A stretch of DNA of 64,000 bases, from NCBI RefSeq assembly GCF_038396675.1, contig NC_088928.1, positions 53,418,501-53,482,500 of the forward strand, written 5' to 3'. Under the pieces are notes generated by a model. It had not been told where the DNA came from and searched no databases. It saw only the letters and a program-made list of their open reading frames with translations. Position numbers and translations under genes: made by a program. This document shows positions 27,191 to 38,416 of the stretch, piece by piece; positions within the stretch are counted from its first letter, which is position 1, and the number at the start of each line of letters is the position of its first letter. The stretch is from Hydra vulgaris. Its lineage: Eukaryota; Cnidaria; Hydrozoa; Anthoathecata; Hydridae.

Positions 27191-27540
27191 TCTGTATTTT
27201 CAAAACTTTTTGAACGTGTAACTTATAATAGAATCTATAATCACTTCACTAAAAACAAATCATTTTGCCCAAACCAGTTAGGATTTCAAAAAAACCTCTC
27301 AACAGAGCATGCAATCATTGAATTAGTTAATCAAATAACTGATGGTTTTAAACAAAACAAACTTACTCTAGGAGTATTTATTGACTTATCAAAAGCTTTT
27401 GACACAGCTGACCATTGCATCCTGTTTGATAAACTAAAGCACTATGGTATAATTAATAAAACTTACAATTGGATTAAAAGTTATCTTACCAATAGAAAAC
27501 AATACGTGTGTAATATACAATCTGGAGTTTTAAATGTTTT

Positions 27541-28389
27541 ATGTGGAGTCCCCAAGGATCTATCCTTGGTCCACTGCTATTTTTAATTTATATAAATGAT
27601 TTTTGCAATGCATCTTTAAAACTTAATTCAGTCATGTTTGCTGATGATACAAATATATTTATTACTAACAATGATATCAAGAAATTATACTTAGCTATGA
27701 ATATTGAACTAAATAAAGTAAATAATTGGTTTAGGGCTAACAAACTATCACTTAACTCAGAGAAAACAAACTATATATTATTCCATCAAAAAGTACAAGA
27801 AAAAGACCTTCCTCTTAAGTTGCCTGACCTGATCTTAAATGATAACTTAATTAAAAAACAAGCCAGTATTAGATTCTTAGGAGTTTTTGTTGATGAGAAT
27901 TTATCCTGGCTTCTTCAAATAAGATATATTCAATATAAAATCACTAATATAATTGGTATGATGTATCGAGTTCGCTCATATATCAATAAACAAAGTCTCA
28001 AACTAATACATTTTGGGCTAATTCATTGCTTCATCAGCTATGCAAACATAACATGGGCGATTACGCAACCATCAAAACTTAAAAAAATTTATAGTCTACA
28101 AAAATATGCTAGCAGAATCATTTACTCTAAAAATAAGCGTGAACATGCCAAACCCATAATGAAAGATATGAAAGTGATGGATGTTTATGAAATAAATATT
28201 TATCAGCATTTAATTTTTGTGTATCGATTCAATAATAATCTCTCTCCAAAAAACTTTAATAACAAGTTTGAAATAGACATAAATGAAAACTATTATCTAA
28301 GAGCAAATATTAGTAACTCATATAAACACCCTCAAAACTTTAATAAATATGCTGAATATAGCATTGCATATCGACGACCAAATATATGA
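27541..28389 (+). pseudogene. Reverse transcriptase palm, thumb and C-terminus (LINE 2)
   Basis: 282 codons are open without interruption. They include GVPQGSILGPLLFLIYIND, the catalytic palm MFADDTNIF, WFRANKLSLNSEKTN, and RFLGVFVDENLSW (RT thumb). The first coding part (27230-27540: LGFQKNLSTEHAI, then VFIDLSKAFDTADH) is in a different frame because of one shift near 27541. The key Asp pair is intact. It copies element RNA into DNA in the known family; this copy is 5'-truncated and interrupted. Confidence 0.88.
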
Positions 28390-28950
28390 AATAGTTATCA
28401 AAAAGGATTCAAATGTATGGCAAAGCCATTAAGTTCAATTAAGTTTCTAATAAAAAAGAAAATTTTTAAAATTTGAGAATCATTTGTGCTTAAAGGGATC
28501 ACCAAGTAACTTTAATTATTTTAGTATTTATTTTATTTGATCTTTTTTTGATTTACTGGTTAGCACAGCATTTTTATGCGCATTAGTGTTTTTAATTTAA
28601 TACCTATATTCTATTAAAGATGTATAAAGGGGCTCTATGAAAAGATTGCGATGACGTATTGTCATTTTCATCTTCTTTAATCCCCTGTCTGTTTAACTCT
28701 TTATTTTATAAAGATCATTGTAAAAAAGAACAGTTTTTATTTTTTATTGTATATACAAAATCGGTGCTTGTTGACAAGATTTTACTGTCTTCTTCGTTTC
28801 TACGGACATATTTTTGTTTTGTTCTTGTATATGTTGATTATTTACTGTTGAACAGCAAAAAAAAAAAAAATATATAGCTTAGATTTTAAAAAAAATGTGG
28901 CTCGCCGTGATCAAATTTCCTGGGCCTTTTTTCAAGCCAATTCGACCCTG

Positions 28951-29499
28951 TCGCTATTAAAATATTGCTTTCTTAAGTTTTGAATTATGGATGAATTAAA
29001 TATTACCTAATAAAGAAATACCTGTACAATATGTTATTTTAAAAGTTACTCAAAATACTTTATTTTAAAGTTGTTTCAAAATGTTTTAACAAAGGTAAAT
29101 ATGCTAACAACTTTGGCTCCCTGTCTATTAATAAGTCCACAAGTGTTTTCTATCATTCTCTTTTCCATATTTCTACAATCTCCTACCGTCTTTTTTAACG
29201 TCATTTCAGTTTTAAAAAAAGGAGTGCTATATAGCGAGTGGATTGTTTTTAATTTCGTAAATAGTAAACACGGTGGTAACTAGTAGCAGAACTGTTTTAT
29301 TTGAGCTTCAACTAAACACAAAATAATAAAAAAAATTAAAAATTTTTGTATTAAGTGCTTAATTTGCTATAATAGCTAAAACTTTTGCTTTTATAAAGTT
29401 AAATATACTTTATAATAATAGTTTTCATTCATTTTAGTGACAATTACTTTACTTATTTTAGTGGCTATTTTCGGCAATTTGTTAAAATAGACCGCAAAA
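28951..29499. other. Spacer between hAT copies
   Basis: AT-rich. A weak open stretch at 29071-29283 has no recognisable motif. Confidence 0.4.
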
Positions 29500-30115
29500 A
29501 ATTGAAAAATATAACTTTCCACGAGATCGAGATCTCAAAAAAGAAAATCACTCTATTACAAGCGGACATTACCAAATGGATAAGAAGTCTCTCGTTCTTG
29601 GCTTATATATTCAGTTTCAAAAAATGTAGTTCTTTGTTTATGTTGTAAATTATTTGGCAACAGCAAAAGTAGTTTGCCGGCTTTAGAAGGTTCAGGTTTA
29701 AGCGATTGGAAGAATATTTTGAGCATTTCTTATGATGAAAGTAATTCACATCTCGTTAATTTTCAAAAGTGGAAAGAACTTGTTATACGTTTATCTACAG
29801 AAAAAACCATTGATCATATTAAGCAACAAAAAATTAAAGAAAAAGAACAATCTTGGCGACAAGTTTTAGAAAGATTAATTGCCTTAGTCAGAGTACTGGC
29901 TACGCAAAACTTGACATTTCGTAGAACAAATGAAAAGTTTTACAACAACGCCAGTGGTAATTTTTTTAAATTTGTTGAGTATCTCGCTTTATTTGACCCA
30001 TTAGTGAATGAACATGTACTGAAAATTAAAAATTAAGAAATTAAAACTGCTCATTATCTTGGAAAAAAAATTCAAAACGATTTAATACAAATATTAGCAA
30101 ATTTTTTTTTTCTTA
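29500..30115 (+). mobile_element. hAT transposon 2, N-terminal half
   Basis: A decayed transposase: the zinc-region end (LFMLCKLFG, then LSDWKNILSISYDE) and DUF4371 (open at 29674-30036: RRTNEKFYNNASGNFFKFVEYLALFD, then HYLGKKIQNDLIQIL). It breaks off near 30115 and resumes at about 34828 with LTRVKFAKYCSII, as expected for the same protein. A LINE was inserted here. Confidence 0.8.
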
Positions 30116-31196
30116 TGTATATATTTCGCCGTTAAAATAATGCTTCAATACCAAAATGTATAAATAAATATTTACATGGCCGGGGCAAAAAGAAGACAAA
30201 AATAGTCTTATCACTAAGCCCCGTAGTTATTATTGTATTTTTACATTATAAAGCAGTAGTTTTATACAATAAATATTTTATTATACCGTGAAAAAGTTAA
30301 TTGAAATATATTTTTATTTAATTAACAAAAGCCAAAAAACAAAAAAACAAAAAAAAATGACACAGTTTAATAAAAGACAATAATAGCCTCAAGGTGTACA
30401 AAAAGCAAAACAAAACAAATTAAGTATAAGAGCTGATTTGAAATAAAGTTATAAAAAGAAATCAACAATTATTTATAGGATTAAGAGTTATTTTTTACAC
30501 TGTTTAAGTTAATAATAACAAGAACAAAAAATAAACAAACCAGGTGGCTTGTTCGCATAAGGAAATTAAAAAGATAAAAAAATAAAAATCAGAAAATAAT
30601 AAAAAAGAAGATAAAAATAAAGTTAAAAAAATATATTTTGGAAATAACTGAATTCATTGTCAATAGTAAGAAGTTTTTGTTTAAGTTTTACGTTAAATTT
30701 GTGAAAAGAAGCAGTAGTTTTGATGTCATTATTAAATTTAGAATTCCATAATTTGGGTTCTCTATTTGCAATAGAGAATTTGGTGGCCGTATAATAGGTT
30801 GAATGTAGTTTTGATTTGAAAATCTAGTAGAGTAAACATGATTTATTTTGTTAAAAAAGGTATTAAATATTAGAGGTGTCATTTTATTATCAATTTTGCA
30901 CTTAAAAGTAAGTATCTGATAAATGTTTAGTTGATAAACATTGAGTATATTTAGTGTATTAAATAAACCTTTTGAGGGCATTAAACTGTTTTTGTTTGAA
31001 ATAATTCGTATAGCATGTTTTTCTCTACTGAGTAGTTTTTTTATCTTGGTTGCGTTGGTGCTGCACCAAGCAATGTTCCCATAATTAAGGTAGCCGTGAA
31101 TAAAAGTAAAGTATATTTTTTAAACAGTTTTGTTCTAAAAACCTTTTAGCTTTATATAATAAATCAATATTTTTTGATATTTTGTTTTCTATTATA
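30115..31196 (-). mobile_element. LINE family 2 copy, 3' part (inserted in hAT 2)
   Basis: Minus-strand RT C-terminal domain: FTFIHGYLNYGNIAWCSTN, then REKHAIRIISNKNS, then LNVYQLNIYQILTFKC (30688-30981). A 3' untranslated region follows to about 30120. It is interrupted at 31195-31196 by the mariner-type element and continues at 34601. Confidence 0.82.
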
Positions 31197-31729
31197 CAGG
31201 GTGTTCCATTAAGACGGACAAAATCTAATAGTAAATAAAACAGTGCTATTGATGATAATTTATTGATTTCTTTGTTGGATAATGTAGTCTGATTCGTGGC
31301 AATTATTTGTGAAATATGATATCGGCCAAATGCCCGCTACGGCTTTTATGACACACATCCGCCCGGTGGTCAAAATTTTCAAGACATTTCTGCCTAGATA
31401 GTCGTTAATGTCATAAATATGCCTTATTATCTCATTCTTAAACTCTTGAACTGTCGTTGGCTTGTTGGCATGGACTTTACTTTTGAGATATCCCAAAAAA
31501 AGAAACCTAAAGGCGTCAAGTCGCACGGTCTTGGTGGTCAATTCACTTCAGTGTTTTGAGAGATTGTGCGACCAGAGAACTTCTCATTCAGTAAAGCCAT
31601 TGTTGAATTGGCTTTGTGACAGGTGGCTCCGTCATGTTAGAACCACATATCTTCACAATCTATATCATTCAATGCAGGCCATAAAAAGTTGGTAATCATG
31701 GGACGGTATCGCTCACCTGTCACAGTTAC

Positions 31730-33908
31730 AGAATTCCCGGTATTGCGAAACAAATTTTCCCCCCATATTTTTTTCCCCCCGTAAAGTTTGTACCGGGACA
31801 AACCTTCCCCCCGGAGAGTTTATTCTAGAATAAACATCCCGGGAGGATAAAATATTTCATCCCCGCCCGTAATAAATGTTCCCCCGCTAAAAATGTTGCA
31901 AAACTTTGGTTTTTTTGATAAAGGGTTTGTTTGTTTTTTTATTTATATTATTATAATTATTGTTACGCTATTTTAATTATAAAATAACATGCCATAACGT
32001 TAAATATGAGAACCTATACCAAGAACGTCGATATGCATGGCGGTGCTTAAGGCGAAATTTTCACATGCCTTCCATATTTCATTTTAAAAAAAAAGAACCA
32101 AATAAAATAAAACCGTAATTTAGCAGTATTACCTGTATTTTACAGCATTTTACAGTAATAACTTATAAATATTGTTCAGTAATTGTTCTAAATGTGAATA
32201 GTTTGCATCGCTTTATTTTTTCCACGTTTACGTAAGACGCTTATCGGAAAAGGTTTGATGATTGATGTTTCCAAACAGCTAATGAGATGTGAACGCATCA
32301 TTTTGTTTTTAAACGTCTGCGTCGTACCATCTTTTCCATAAATGATCAACTGAAATGCAAAGGCAGCTGCATAAACACCACAGTCTAATGCATTCGGTTT
32401 TAGTGCGCATGGTACCACAGTTACTGGAAGAAAACCCTCGGTGTTAACAAAATTAAAATACAGTTGTCTCATTTGAGTTTTAACATAGTTTGAAACAGAA
32501 CCATGAAGGCTATCTAAATACAAAACCTCTCTGTCAATACATGCAGTTGTCACCCAATGGTTGACGTCGTGAAGAATGATGATGGACTCACAGGTAACTG
32601 CTTTGAACCCAGATTGTGTCTGAACTAGAAGAGTTGATTGAATGTTTTTGTTACCAAGATGTGTTGAAACCATTTTATTGACTGCATCAATAATTCTGTC
32701 GTTCAACCATGCGTTTGAAAACAGGATCTGTTTATCTCCAATGGTCAGATTGTACTTTGAAATCCAGTATTCAGATTTCGAAACCATTTGTTGATTATCG
32801 ATTGTTTCTGTTGTTATAACTTCATCATTATTCTGATCGGAGGCATCAGACTGATTTGACATAGCTGTATCCCGTTGTTCACTCCATCTTTTTAAGTTGA
32901 TACCGTTAACAGCTTGTTTTCGTATGTCTTTTGAAATCGACTTCCACCAATACCTATCAGTTGCTTTTTTGATAGTGGCGTTTTGCCTAAAGTGACATCC
33001 TCCAACTATGTTGCTGTGGAGAGTTTGTATTATACGGTTTCGTTCATTTTCTCCAGTTACCACACGTTGTAGTTTTTTTTCATTTCCGATATGAAATAAA
33101 TCTCCATGTACCAACCGGAAGGATTCTGCTTTCTTTCGAAGTTTTCTTTTATCGTCTTTCGTATAATTAGAAGGATATTCATTTTTCCCGAGATACATTT
33201 GCAGAGCTTTACTTTCTTCATATTCTTGTTAACGTCTATAAACGTTAGCAAGTATTCGTGTTCGTTACAGAAAGCAAATAACTATAATAAATATGAAATG
33301 AAAGTTATATCATAAAAATTATTTGCAATTTATAGTATTATTTTACTAAACATAACAAAAAAACTTTTATAGATTTGAATAACATTATAATTTATATAGA
33401 TTTGAGTTAAAAACGTTTGAAAACTTATATAGATTTGAATAACATATTTGAATCATAAATATACAAACAAAAATTCCAAACAACCTTTTCAAAACATTTA
33501 AAAACGTTCTAAACTTGCACGAAGTTATTTTTTTAACAAAAAAACGTATAATTTGTTAGCAACTTATTAGAGATTTGCATGAAAAAACTTTATATAACAA
33601 AAAAAATTATGAAAGATGCGTTCGATTCAAGCGAAACTTTGTTATTTTATGTAGATTTTGTTAATTTAGCATTTGAACCAAAAGTAGCATTTAGCATTTA
33701 GATCTATCTATATGCGCATTTAATTGCGCAAGTTATGTCAATTTGTATATTATTAAGTATTAAGGGGGAACTAATATTACGGAGGAAACTTTATTTCGCA
33801 GATAGGGGAACAGATATTACGAGGGGGGAAATACTATTTCGAAATAAATTTTCCCCCCGGAAAGAATATTTCGGCCGGGGGAAATTCTGTAATGGGGAAC
33901 ATTTATTT
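31730..33908 (-). mobile_element. Unclassified 2.2 kb element with C/G-tract terminal repeat arrays
   Basis: Inserted in the mariner transposase between the codons for DACVT and VTVTGERYR, which are contiguous in relatives. Both ends carry arrays of 17-19 bp units in inverted orientation. At the right end (33763-33908) about seven units of the form GGGGGAAnnnTATTACG or TATTTCG occur. At the left end (31730-31890) several reverse-complement units end in TTCCCCCC. The outermost right end (inward CGAAATAAATGTTCCCC) matches a left unit GCGAAACAAATTTTCCCC. It holds one ORF (32188-33198). No clear target duplication was found, and no recognisable transposase, so it may be non-autonomous. Confidence 0.7.
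32188..33198 (-). CDS. H2C2-like/KRBA2-like segment fused to Ulp1-type cysteine protease
   Basis: A complete 336-codon ORF with no breaks. Residues 8-100 resemble the integrase zinc-binding region of KRBA2/Ginger-type proteins (YPSNYTKDDKRKLRKKAESF, then ERNRIIQTLHS, then ATDRYWW). The two histidines H61 and H69 are present, but the CxxC pair that should follow is absent and the integrase core is missing. Residues 145-310 are a C48/Ulp1-like protease: WLNDRIIDAVNKM, His214 in NHWVTT, Asp229 in YLDSL, Cys273 in DCGVYAAAF. The usual oxyanion Gln appears as Lys (LKPNALDCG). A basic C-terminus ends it. Ulp1 proteases cleave SUMO-like tags; many transposons carry one. It is the only ORF in its element, so its role there is unknown. 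Confidence 0.8.
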   Translation of the reverse strand: MYLGKNEYPSNYTKDDKRKLRKKAESFRLVHGDLFHIGNEKKLQRVVTGENERNRIIQTLHSNIVGGCHFRQNATIKKATDRYWWKSISKDIRKQAVNGINLKRWSEQRDTAMSNQSDASDQNNDEVITTETIDNQQMVSKSEYWISKYNLTIGDKQILFSNAWLNDRIIDAVNKMVSTHLGNKNIQSTLLVQTQSGFKAVTCESIIILHDVNHWVTTACIDREVLYLDSLHGSVSNYVKTQMRQLYFNFVNTEGFLPVTVVPCALKPNALDCGVYAAAFAFQLIIYGKDGTTQTFKNKMMRSHLISCLETSIIKPFPISVLRKRGKNKAMQTIHI

Positions 33909-34598
33909 CGTGACACAGGCATCATTTTCGAAGAAATATGGCCCAATGATTCCGTTAGCAGATATTGCACACCATACCGTGACCTTTGAGAAAGATGAAA
34001 ATGGGCTTCATCGCTAAAGATGATTTTTTGCAAAAAAGCAGGATCAACTTGCCTTTGCTCTCGTACCCAATTGACGAATGAACGGCGCTTCAAAAGGTCA
34101 TCAGGCTTCAGTTCTTAAGTTAATTGAATTTTTTAAGTGTGCATACAAAAATCTTTTGTCAAAACTTGATGTAATGTTGTTGTTGAGAGGTTCAATACTT
34201 GTGCGCAATGAAGAATTGAGGTGCCTGGATTCTCGGCCACATTCTCGCGTACTGCAGCAATGTTCTCATCTGAACGGCGTAAGCGAGTACGAGTTGGTGT
34301 TTTCACATCTGTCACCGATCCAGTTTCTTTAAATTTTGCCACAATTTTTCCAATTGCACTGATGGTAGGTCGATTATGTTGACCAAAGAAATTGCGAAGT
34401 GCTCTAAATGCATTTGTGGTTGAACAACCATTTTTGTAATACTCTTCAACAATTTTAATGCGTTGTTCGTTGTTAATCTTTCCGTTATTTTAATTGCCCA
34501 AAGCTCTATTTTTTGAATCTGGAAGAAGAAGAAAAAAATTATTCATTGTTCAAATATAATTTGCATTAAGCTTTTGTCCGTCTTAATGAAACACCCTA

Positions 34599-34825
34599 TA
34601 CTTATGTGTTCACGCTATGAAAGATTTTCGTCTAGAAATACTCCTAAGAACGCGCACGAGTGCTCTCTTTTTATAATAGAATTATCAATACAAAGGTAGG
34701 GAAATTTAAATGAAATAACTTTTTTTCGTGGAGTCTATGAAAAAGAGTGTATTTGGTTTTAATTATATTTAAGGATAGTTTATTCGACTTAAACCATTCA
34801 GTTAAATTGTTAAATGCATAAAAGA
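34599..34825 (-). mobile_element. LINE family 2 copy, 5' part (other side of the mariner)
   Basis: On the minus strand: WFKSNKLSLNIIKTKYTLFH, then AFLGVFLDENLS, RT thumb sequence that continues in frame across the mariner insertion site into 31194. It is 5'-truncated at about 34825, where hAT 2 resumes. Confidence 0.8.
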
Positions 34826-36420
34826 TAATATCTTGACTAGAGTAAAATTTGCTAAATATTGTTCTATAATTTCAAACTGCACCCCAGATAATAGCAATAC
34901 AGAACAAATGACAATAATAATTTATTTTGTTGATTTAGAATCTACAACATTAAATGATGGGGATTTAGTTAAAATTAAAGAACATTTCTTGGGATTCATA
35001 CCTGTGGCAAAATATACAGGTGCTTTTTTGGCAAAAACATTAATTGAGCAGTTGGAAAATTTTAATTTACTAATTGAATATATCCGTGGACAAAGATACG
35101 ATAACGGAAGTAACACGGAGGGTAAGGAAAATGGGGTACAAAGAAAAAGTTTGGGTATAAATCCTCGGGCGTTTTTTATTTCATGGAGCGCACATTCACT
35201 AATTTAGTTGTGAATTATGCATGCAAGTGTAGCTTAGATGCAGTAAGCTTTTTTTGGTGTGGTGCAACGGATGTATAATTATTTTTCGGAATCACCTTTT
35301 CGTTGGCGAGTTTTTCGTAGCTTTTTTCCAGATTTTACTGTCAAGCCATTAAGTGATGCAAGAGGGGAAAGCCGCATTAATGATTTAAAACCATTACGAT
35401 ACAATTTCGGAAAAATTCACGATGCTTTAATGCAAATACTTGTGGATCCAAGATTACAAACTACATCAGTAGGAAATTCTTCCCGAAATGAGTCTAAAGG
35501 GTTTGCAGATTCTATTTGCAAATTCAAATTCATGGTAGCCCTTGCTTCATGGTACGACATTCTTTTTGAAGTTGATATTTCTAATAAAATATTACAAAAT
35601 AAGAATGTTGATTTGAATGCAGCTACACAACAATTAAATATTACTAAAAACAAACTTTGTAAAAATGAGAAATGATGAAGGCTTTCCAAGAATTATTATT
35701 GATGCTGCTGAAATTGCGAAAGAAGTGGAAACAGTAACAAATTTTGAAGAAGATCAAGTCAGGAGAAGGAGAAAAAAGCGACAGTTCGATTATGAAACAC
35801 AAGATAAAGCATGTCAAGATATATAAGAAAAATTTTAAGTTGAATTTTATCTTAAAATTTTAGACACTGCTACACAGTCTATTGTAGAAAGGTTTGAATA
35901 ACTGCAACAATATAATAATATATCTGGTTTCCTTCATGATATTTTATTCTATGAATACGAAATCTTTAGCGGATATTTTGAAGAATTATAGAAATCTAAA
36001 TAAAAATTAAACTCATGGTTCTCAAAAAGATATTAGTGCAGCGGATCTTTGTAATGAAATTGATGTACTTTCTGTCGTTTGTTGACTACCTCAACAAACG
36101 ACACCACACGAAGAACTAACTTTTATCGTTGAACAACGTTTAATTGACTACCAAATATATGTATTTCTTTAAGAATACTATTAACACTTCCAGTGTCCGT
36201 TGCAAGTGGTAAGCGAAGTTTTTTAAAATTAAAAGTAATTAAAAATTATTTGAGGTTTACAATGTTACAACAAAGACTGGTGGGATTATCAATAATTTCG
36301 ATAGAACACGAAAACTCATCAGTATTAAATTTGAAAGAAATTGTAAAAAATTTGCAACAAAAAAGGCCAGAAAAATTAAAACCTAATTATTTTTCGTCCT
36401 TTTTTATTATTTAAAAATGC
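34826..36420 (+). mobile_element. hAT transposon 2, C-terminal half
   Basis: Transposase continues: FAKYCSIISNCTPD, then EHFLGFIPVAKYTG, then RGQRYDNGSN, then LGINPRAFF (34833-35207). Next come VKPLSDARGESRI (open 35259-35675) and WYDILFEVDISNK. The hATC end is at 36193-36350 (LPVSVASGKRSFLKLKVIKNYLR). It is broken by stops. The catalytic Asp of the CTPD motif region is present; the terminal repeats could not be located. Confidence 0.82.
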
Positions 36421-37271
36421 TTTTGTATTATTACATATTTTTTTTTATTATTACATTTTTTTTAATATTATATTTTTTTTATTATGACGTATTTTTATTA
36501 TTACATATTTTCAAAATATAAATGAACCTTTTAGTTTCTGAAATTCAAATTCTCTAATAATTTAACCGTCAAATTAGTAACAAGTTTTTTATACTTTGTA
36601 ACTATATTATATTCCAAGTTTTCAATTTTTACTCTTAATTCCAGATTATTACTCATTATTATTGCTTGTAATAAGCTAGGTTTATTACTTCTATTTTGGT
36701 ACGATTAAATATTAAAAATAGTTTGCGTTGATTCTTTTAATTGCTACCTATATTCTTTCAATTACATAAAATCCCACTTTTTCCCGTCTCTAATATTTAT
36801 AATCTGGTAAATAAAAGGTGAGTGGCTGAAACCTTAAATCGTCAAAGATAAATATTAAATACTTTAATGTCTACCATTTTTTATTATTTATGCCATTTTA
36901 AATAAAATTGATATTTATGTTTTCGCACTTTCAAATTATAATAATGTTTTTCTAAATTACACTTGTAAAAATTTGCGGAGTAGTAATAAATGACAAGGGG
37001 GTGGGGGGCGGGTGGTGGTGGGGATGGCACTAGGACGTAAAATATCCTAGTTAATGATAAACTAAAAACACAAAGAACTTAAAGAACACTTTTCTCTGAG
37101 CAAATTAGTTTTTAAAAAATAACTTTGTAATATAAAATTTTTATAGTATATTTCTAACTTAAATATTTTAAAGTAAGTTTATAAAATATGTAACGTTAGA
37201 AACACACGTAAAAATTGATTACAAAATTGCTCATACAACAAATAACGAACTTTTTATTTAATAGTACTAAT
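36421..37271. other. AT-rich spacer with G-rich patch
   Basis: Mostly ATT-rich. At 36995-37028 a run of G-tracts (GGGGGTGGGGGG followed by GGTGGTGGGG) could form a quadruplex or be a hAT end. A possible AATAAA for the downstream minus-strand gene is at 37253-37258. Confidence 0.5.
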
Positions 37272-37637
37272 CTATGAGACTATTGCTTTGCTCATCCTAA
37301 TTAATTTATCTTGCATAGCTGGTATTATGCCTTTCCTAAATGCAATGTCCAACAACTCTTCAGAGGTTTTAGTTTCGGGGTATTCATAACCAGCCCATTT
37401 CAAAAACACAGAAAATTCTTTCCAATCAATTGATAGATCGTCATTAGCATTGATTACTTTTAAACATTGCTGCGCTTCAGAACATCGATAACAGCCAAAG
37501 TAGCCTTTCATGAAGCCATCGTAAAAATTATCAAATGTGAGACGATCATCTGCTTTACCATCACGCAAATCCCATTGTTTCCATTGCTCGTATAATTCGC
37601 CAATAAGTTTGTCAATATTTACAGAATTGTTGTTAAC
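37272..37637 (-). CDS. DRE-TIM/EF-hand gene, last exon (EF-hand domain)
   Basis: A 366 nt terminal exon, phase 0, acceptor TTTTTTAG before GTTAAC. It encodes 121 residues. An EF-hand-like pair is seen: a degenerate first loop (WDLRDGKADDRLTFDNF) and a good second loop NANDDLSIDWKEF with ligands at positions 1, 3, 5, 7, 9 and 12 (N, N, D, S, D, E). It ends KAIVS and a stop. A likely poly(A) signal lies 14 nt downstream on the minus strand (37253-37258). The EF-hand implies calcium binding (inference). Confidence 0.88.
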   Translation of the reverse strand, partial: VNNNSVNIDKLIGELYEQWKQWDLRDGKADDRLTFDNFYDGFMKGYFGCYRCSEAQQCLKVINANDDLSIDWKEFSVFLKWAGYEYPETKTSEELLDIAFRKGIIPAMQDKLIRMSKAIVS

Positions 37638-38416
37638 CTAAAAACATGTTATAAAGTTAATTAAATGGGCTGGAAGTTTTTTAAACTGTATTTAAGTTGT
37701 AGTTAGTAACTAAAAATGATAGAATGCACTACAAGCTAGTCTCTATTTTAAGAAAAATATGACTCTAAAAGTTAACTTAAGTTACCACTTTTTACATGTG
37801 TTCCTTACATTTTATGTAAGATTCAAGTATAAAAAAATTTTTTTTTTTTAAAACTTAGTTAATTAAAAATGATTTTTTATTAGTAAAACAGTTGCCAATG
37901 CAATAGATGGAAAGATAATGTTAGAGATATCTAAGCTATTTTCTAGGAAAAAAGAGGAAAAAACTTTAAAACCAAGATTTTTTGAAAAATGACACACGCA
38001 ACCTGTTAAGTGATTTTGATACTAGTTGATCTGTAAAAATTTATATCGTAGCACGTAGCAATTAATTTTCAATGAAAAAAAGCATTGTGTGTTTGCTAGT
38101 ACTCTATTATTTTTCCCCATTTGACCGCTAAATCTAAAAACTGCCAACTTGAAATTTAATAGTTATAGATACGTATTATTTGATAACTTAATTATTTGAT
38201 AAGTATAAATAGGCAACACCATGTTATCTATCATACTATTTATTATGTTACCTATCATGTTGTTTGCCTACACTCTCCTGCACTTGACAGATTATATATT
38301 TTTGCATATAGTGGTTGGTTGTTTTGTTTTTATGTTAACTTAGCAATAAAAATTATTCTAAAATAAAAAAATATCAAAAGATTCAAACATATAAATAGTT
38401 AATAAAGTTTATTTAC
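37638..38416. other. Intron of the DRE-TIM/EF-hand gene
   Basis: AT-rich intron between in-phase exons; no other feature seen. Confidence 0.7.

Larger units (their letters stand above)
26035..28870 (+). mobile_element. LINE family 2, 5'-truncated, inserted in hAT 1
   Basis: It starts in the endonuclease C-terminus (26040-26315, ISDHFPIFIK with the catalytic SDH). The linker follows with frameshifts, then the RT from about 26930 to 28389. The tail has an A-run at 28857-28870. An AT-only stretch (27003-27190) replaces the RT segment around the NYRPIS motif. Another copy of this family lies in reverse at 30.1-34.8 kb. Confidence 0.85.
24427..28950 (+). mobile_element. hAT transposon 1 (ZMYM/TTF type) with nested LINE
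   Basis: The left end begins CAGGCTTGGACCGGGCC at 24427. The right end (28950), read inward, begins CAGGGTCGAATTGG. The flanking octamers TTACTATT (24419-24426) and TCGCTATT (28951-28958) agree at 6 of 8 positions, as for an old hAT target duplication. Transposase pieces span 24430-26017: the TTF-type zinc region (GHWLTIQEKTQKLFCSFC), the DUF4371 region (RGLSYRGAKESG), GASNMQGQ, and the AKDRAFTKIFG to LQTTEM segment. The hATC end is missing. Stops and frameshifts are common. A LINE occupies about 26035-28870. Confidence 0.8.
31197..34598 (-). mobile_element. Mariner-type (DDE_3) transposon split by another element
   Basis: Terminal inverted repeats: GGGTGTTCCATTAAGACGG at the left and its counterpart GGGTGTTTCATTAAGACGG at the right, both continuing ACAAAA. 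A TA duplication flanks it (31195-31196 and 34599-34600). The minus-strand transposase pieces are a helix-turn-helix region at 34133-34490 (KIVEEYYKNGCSTTNAF, then FKETGSV, then SDENIAAVREN), the first catalytic Asp in FSDEAHF (about 34020), the second in HDGATCH (about 31610), and CDLTPLGFF, where the third Asp is Gly. Removing it and one TA rejoins the host LINE in frame. It is dead: stops, the lost third Asp, and the internal insertion at 31730-33908. Confidence 0.9.
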
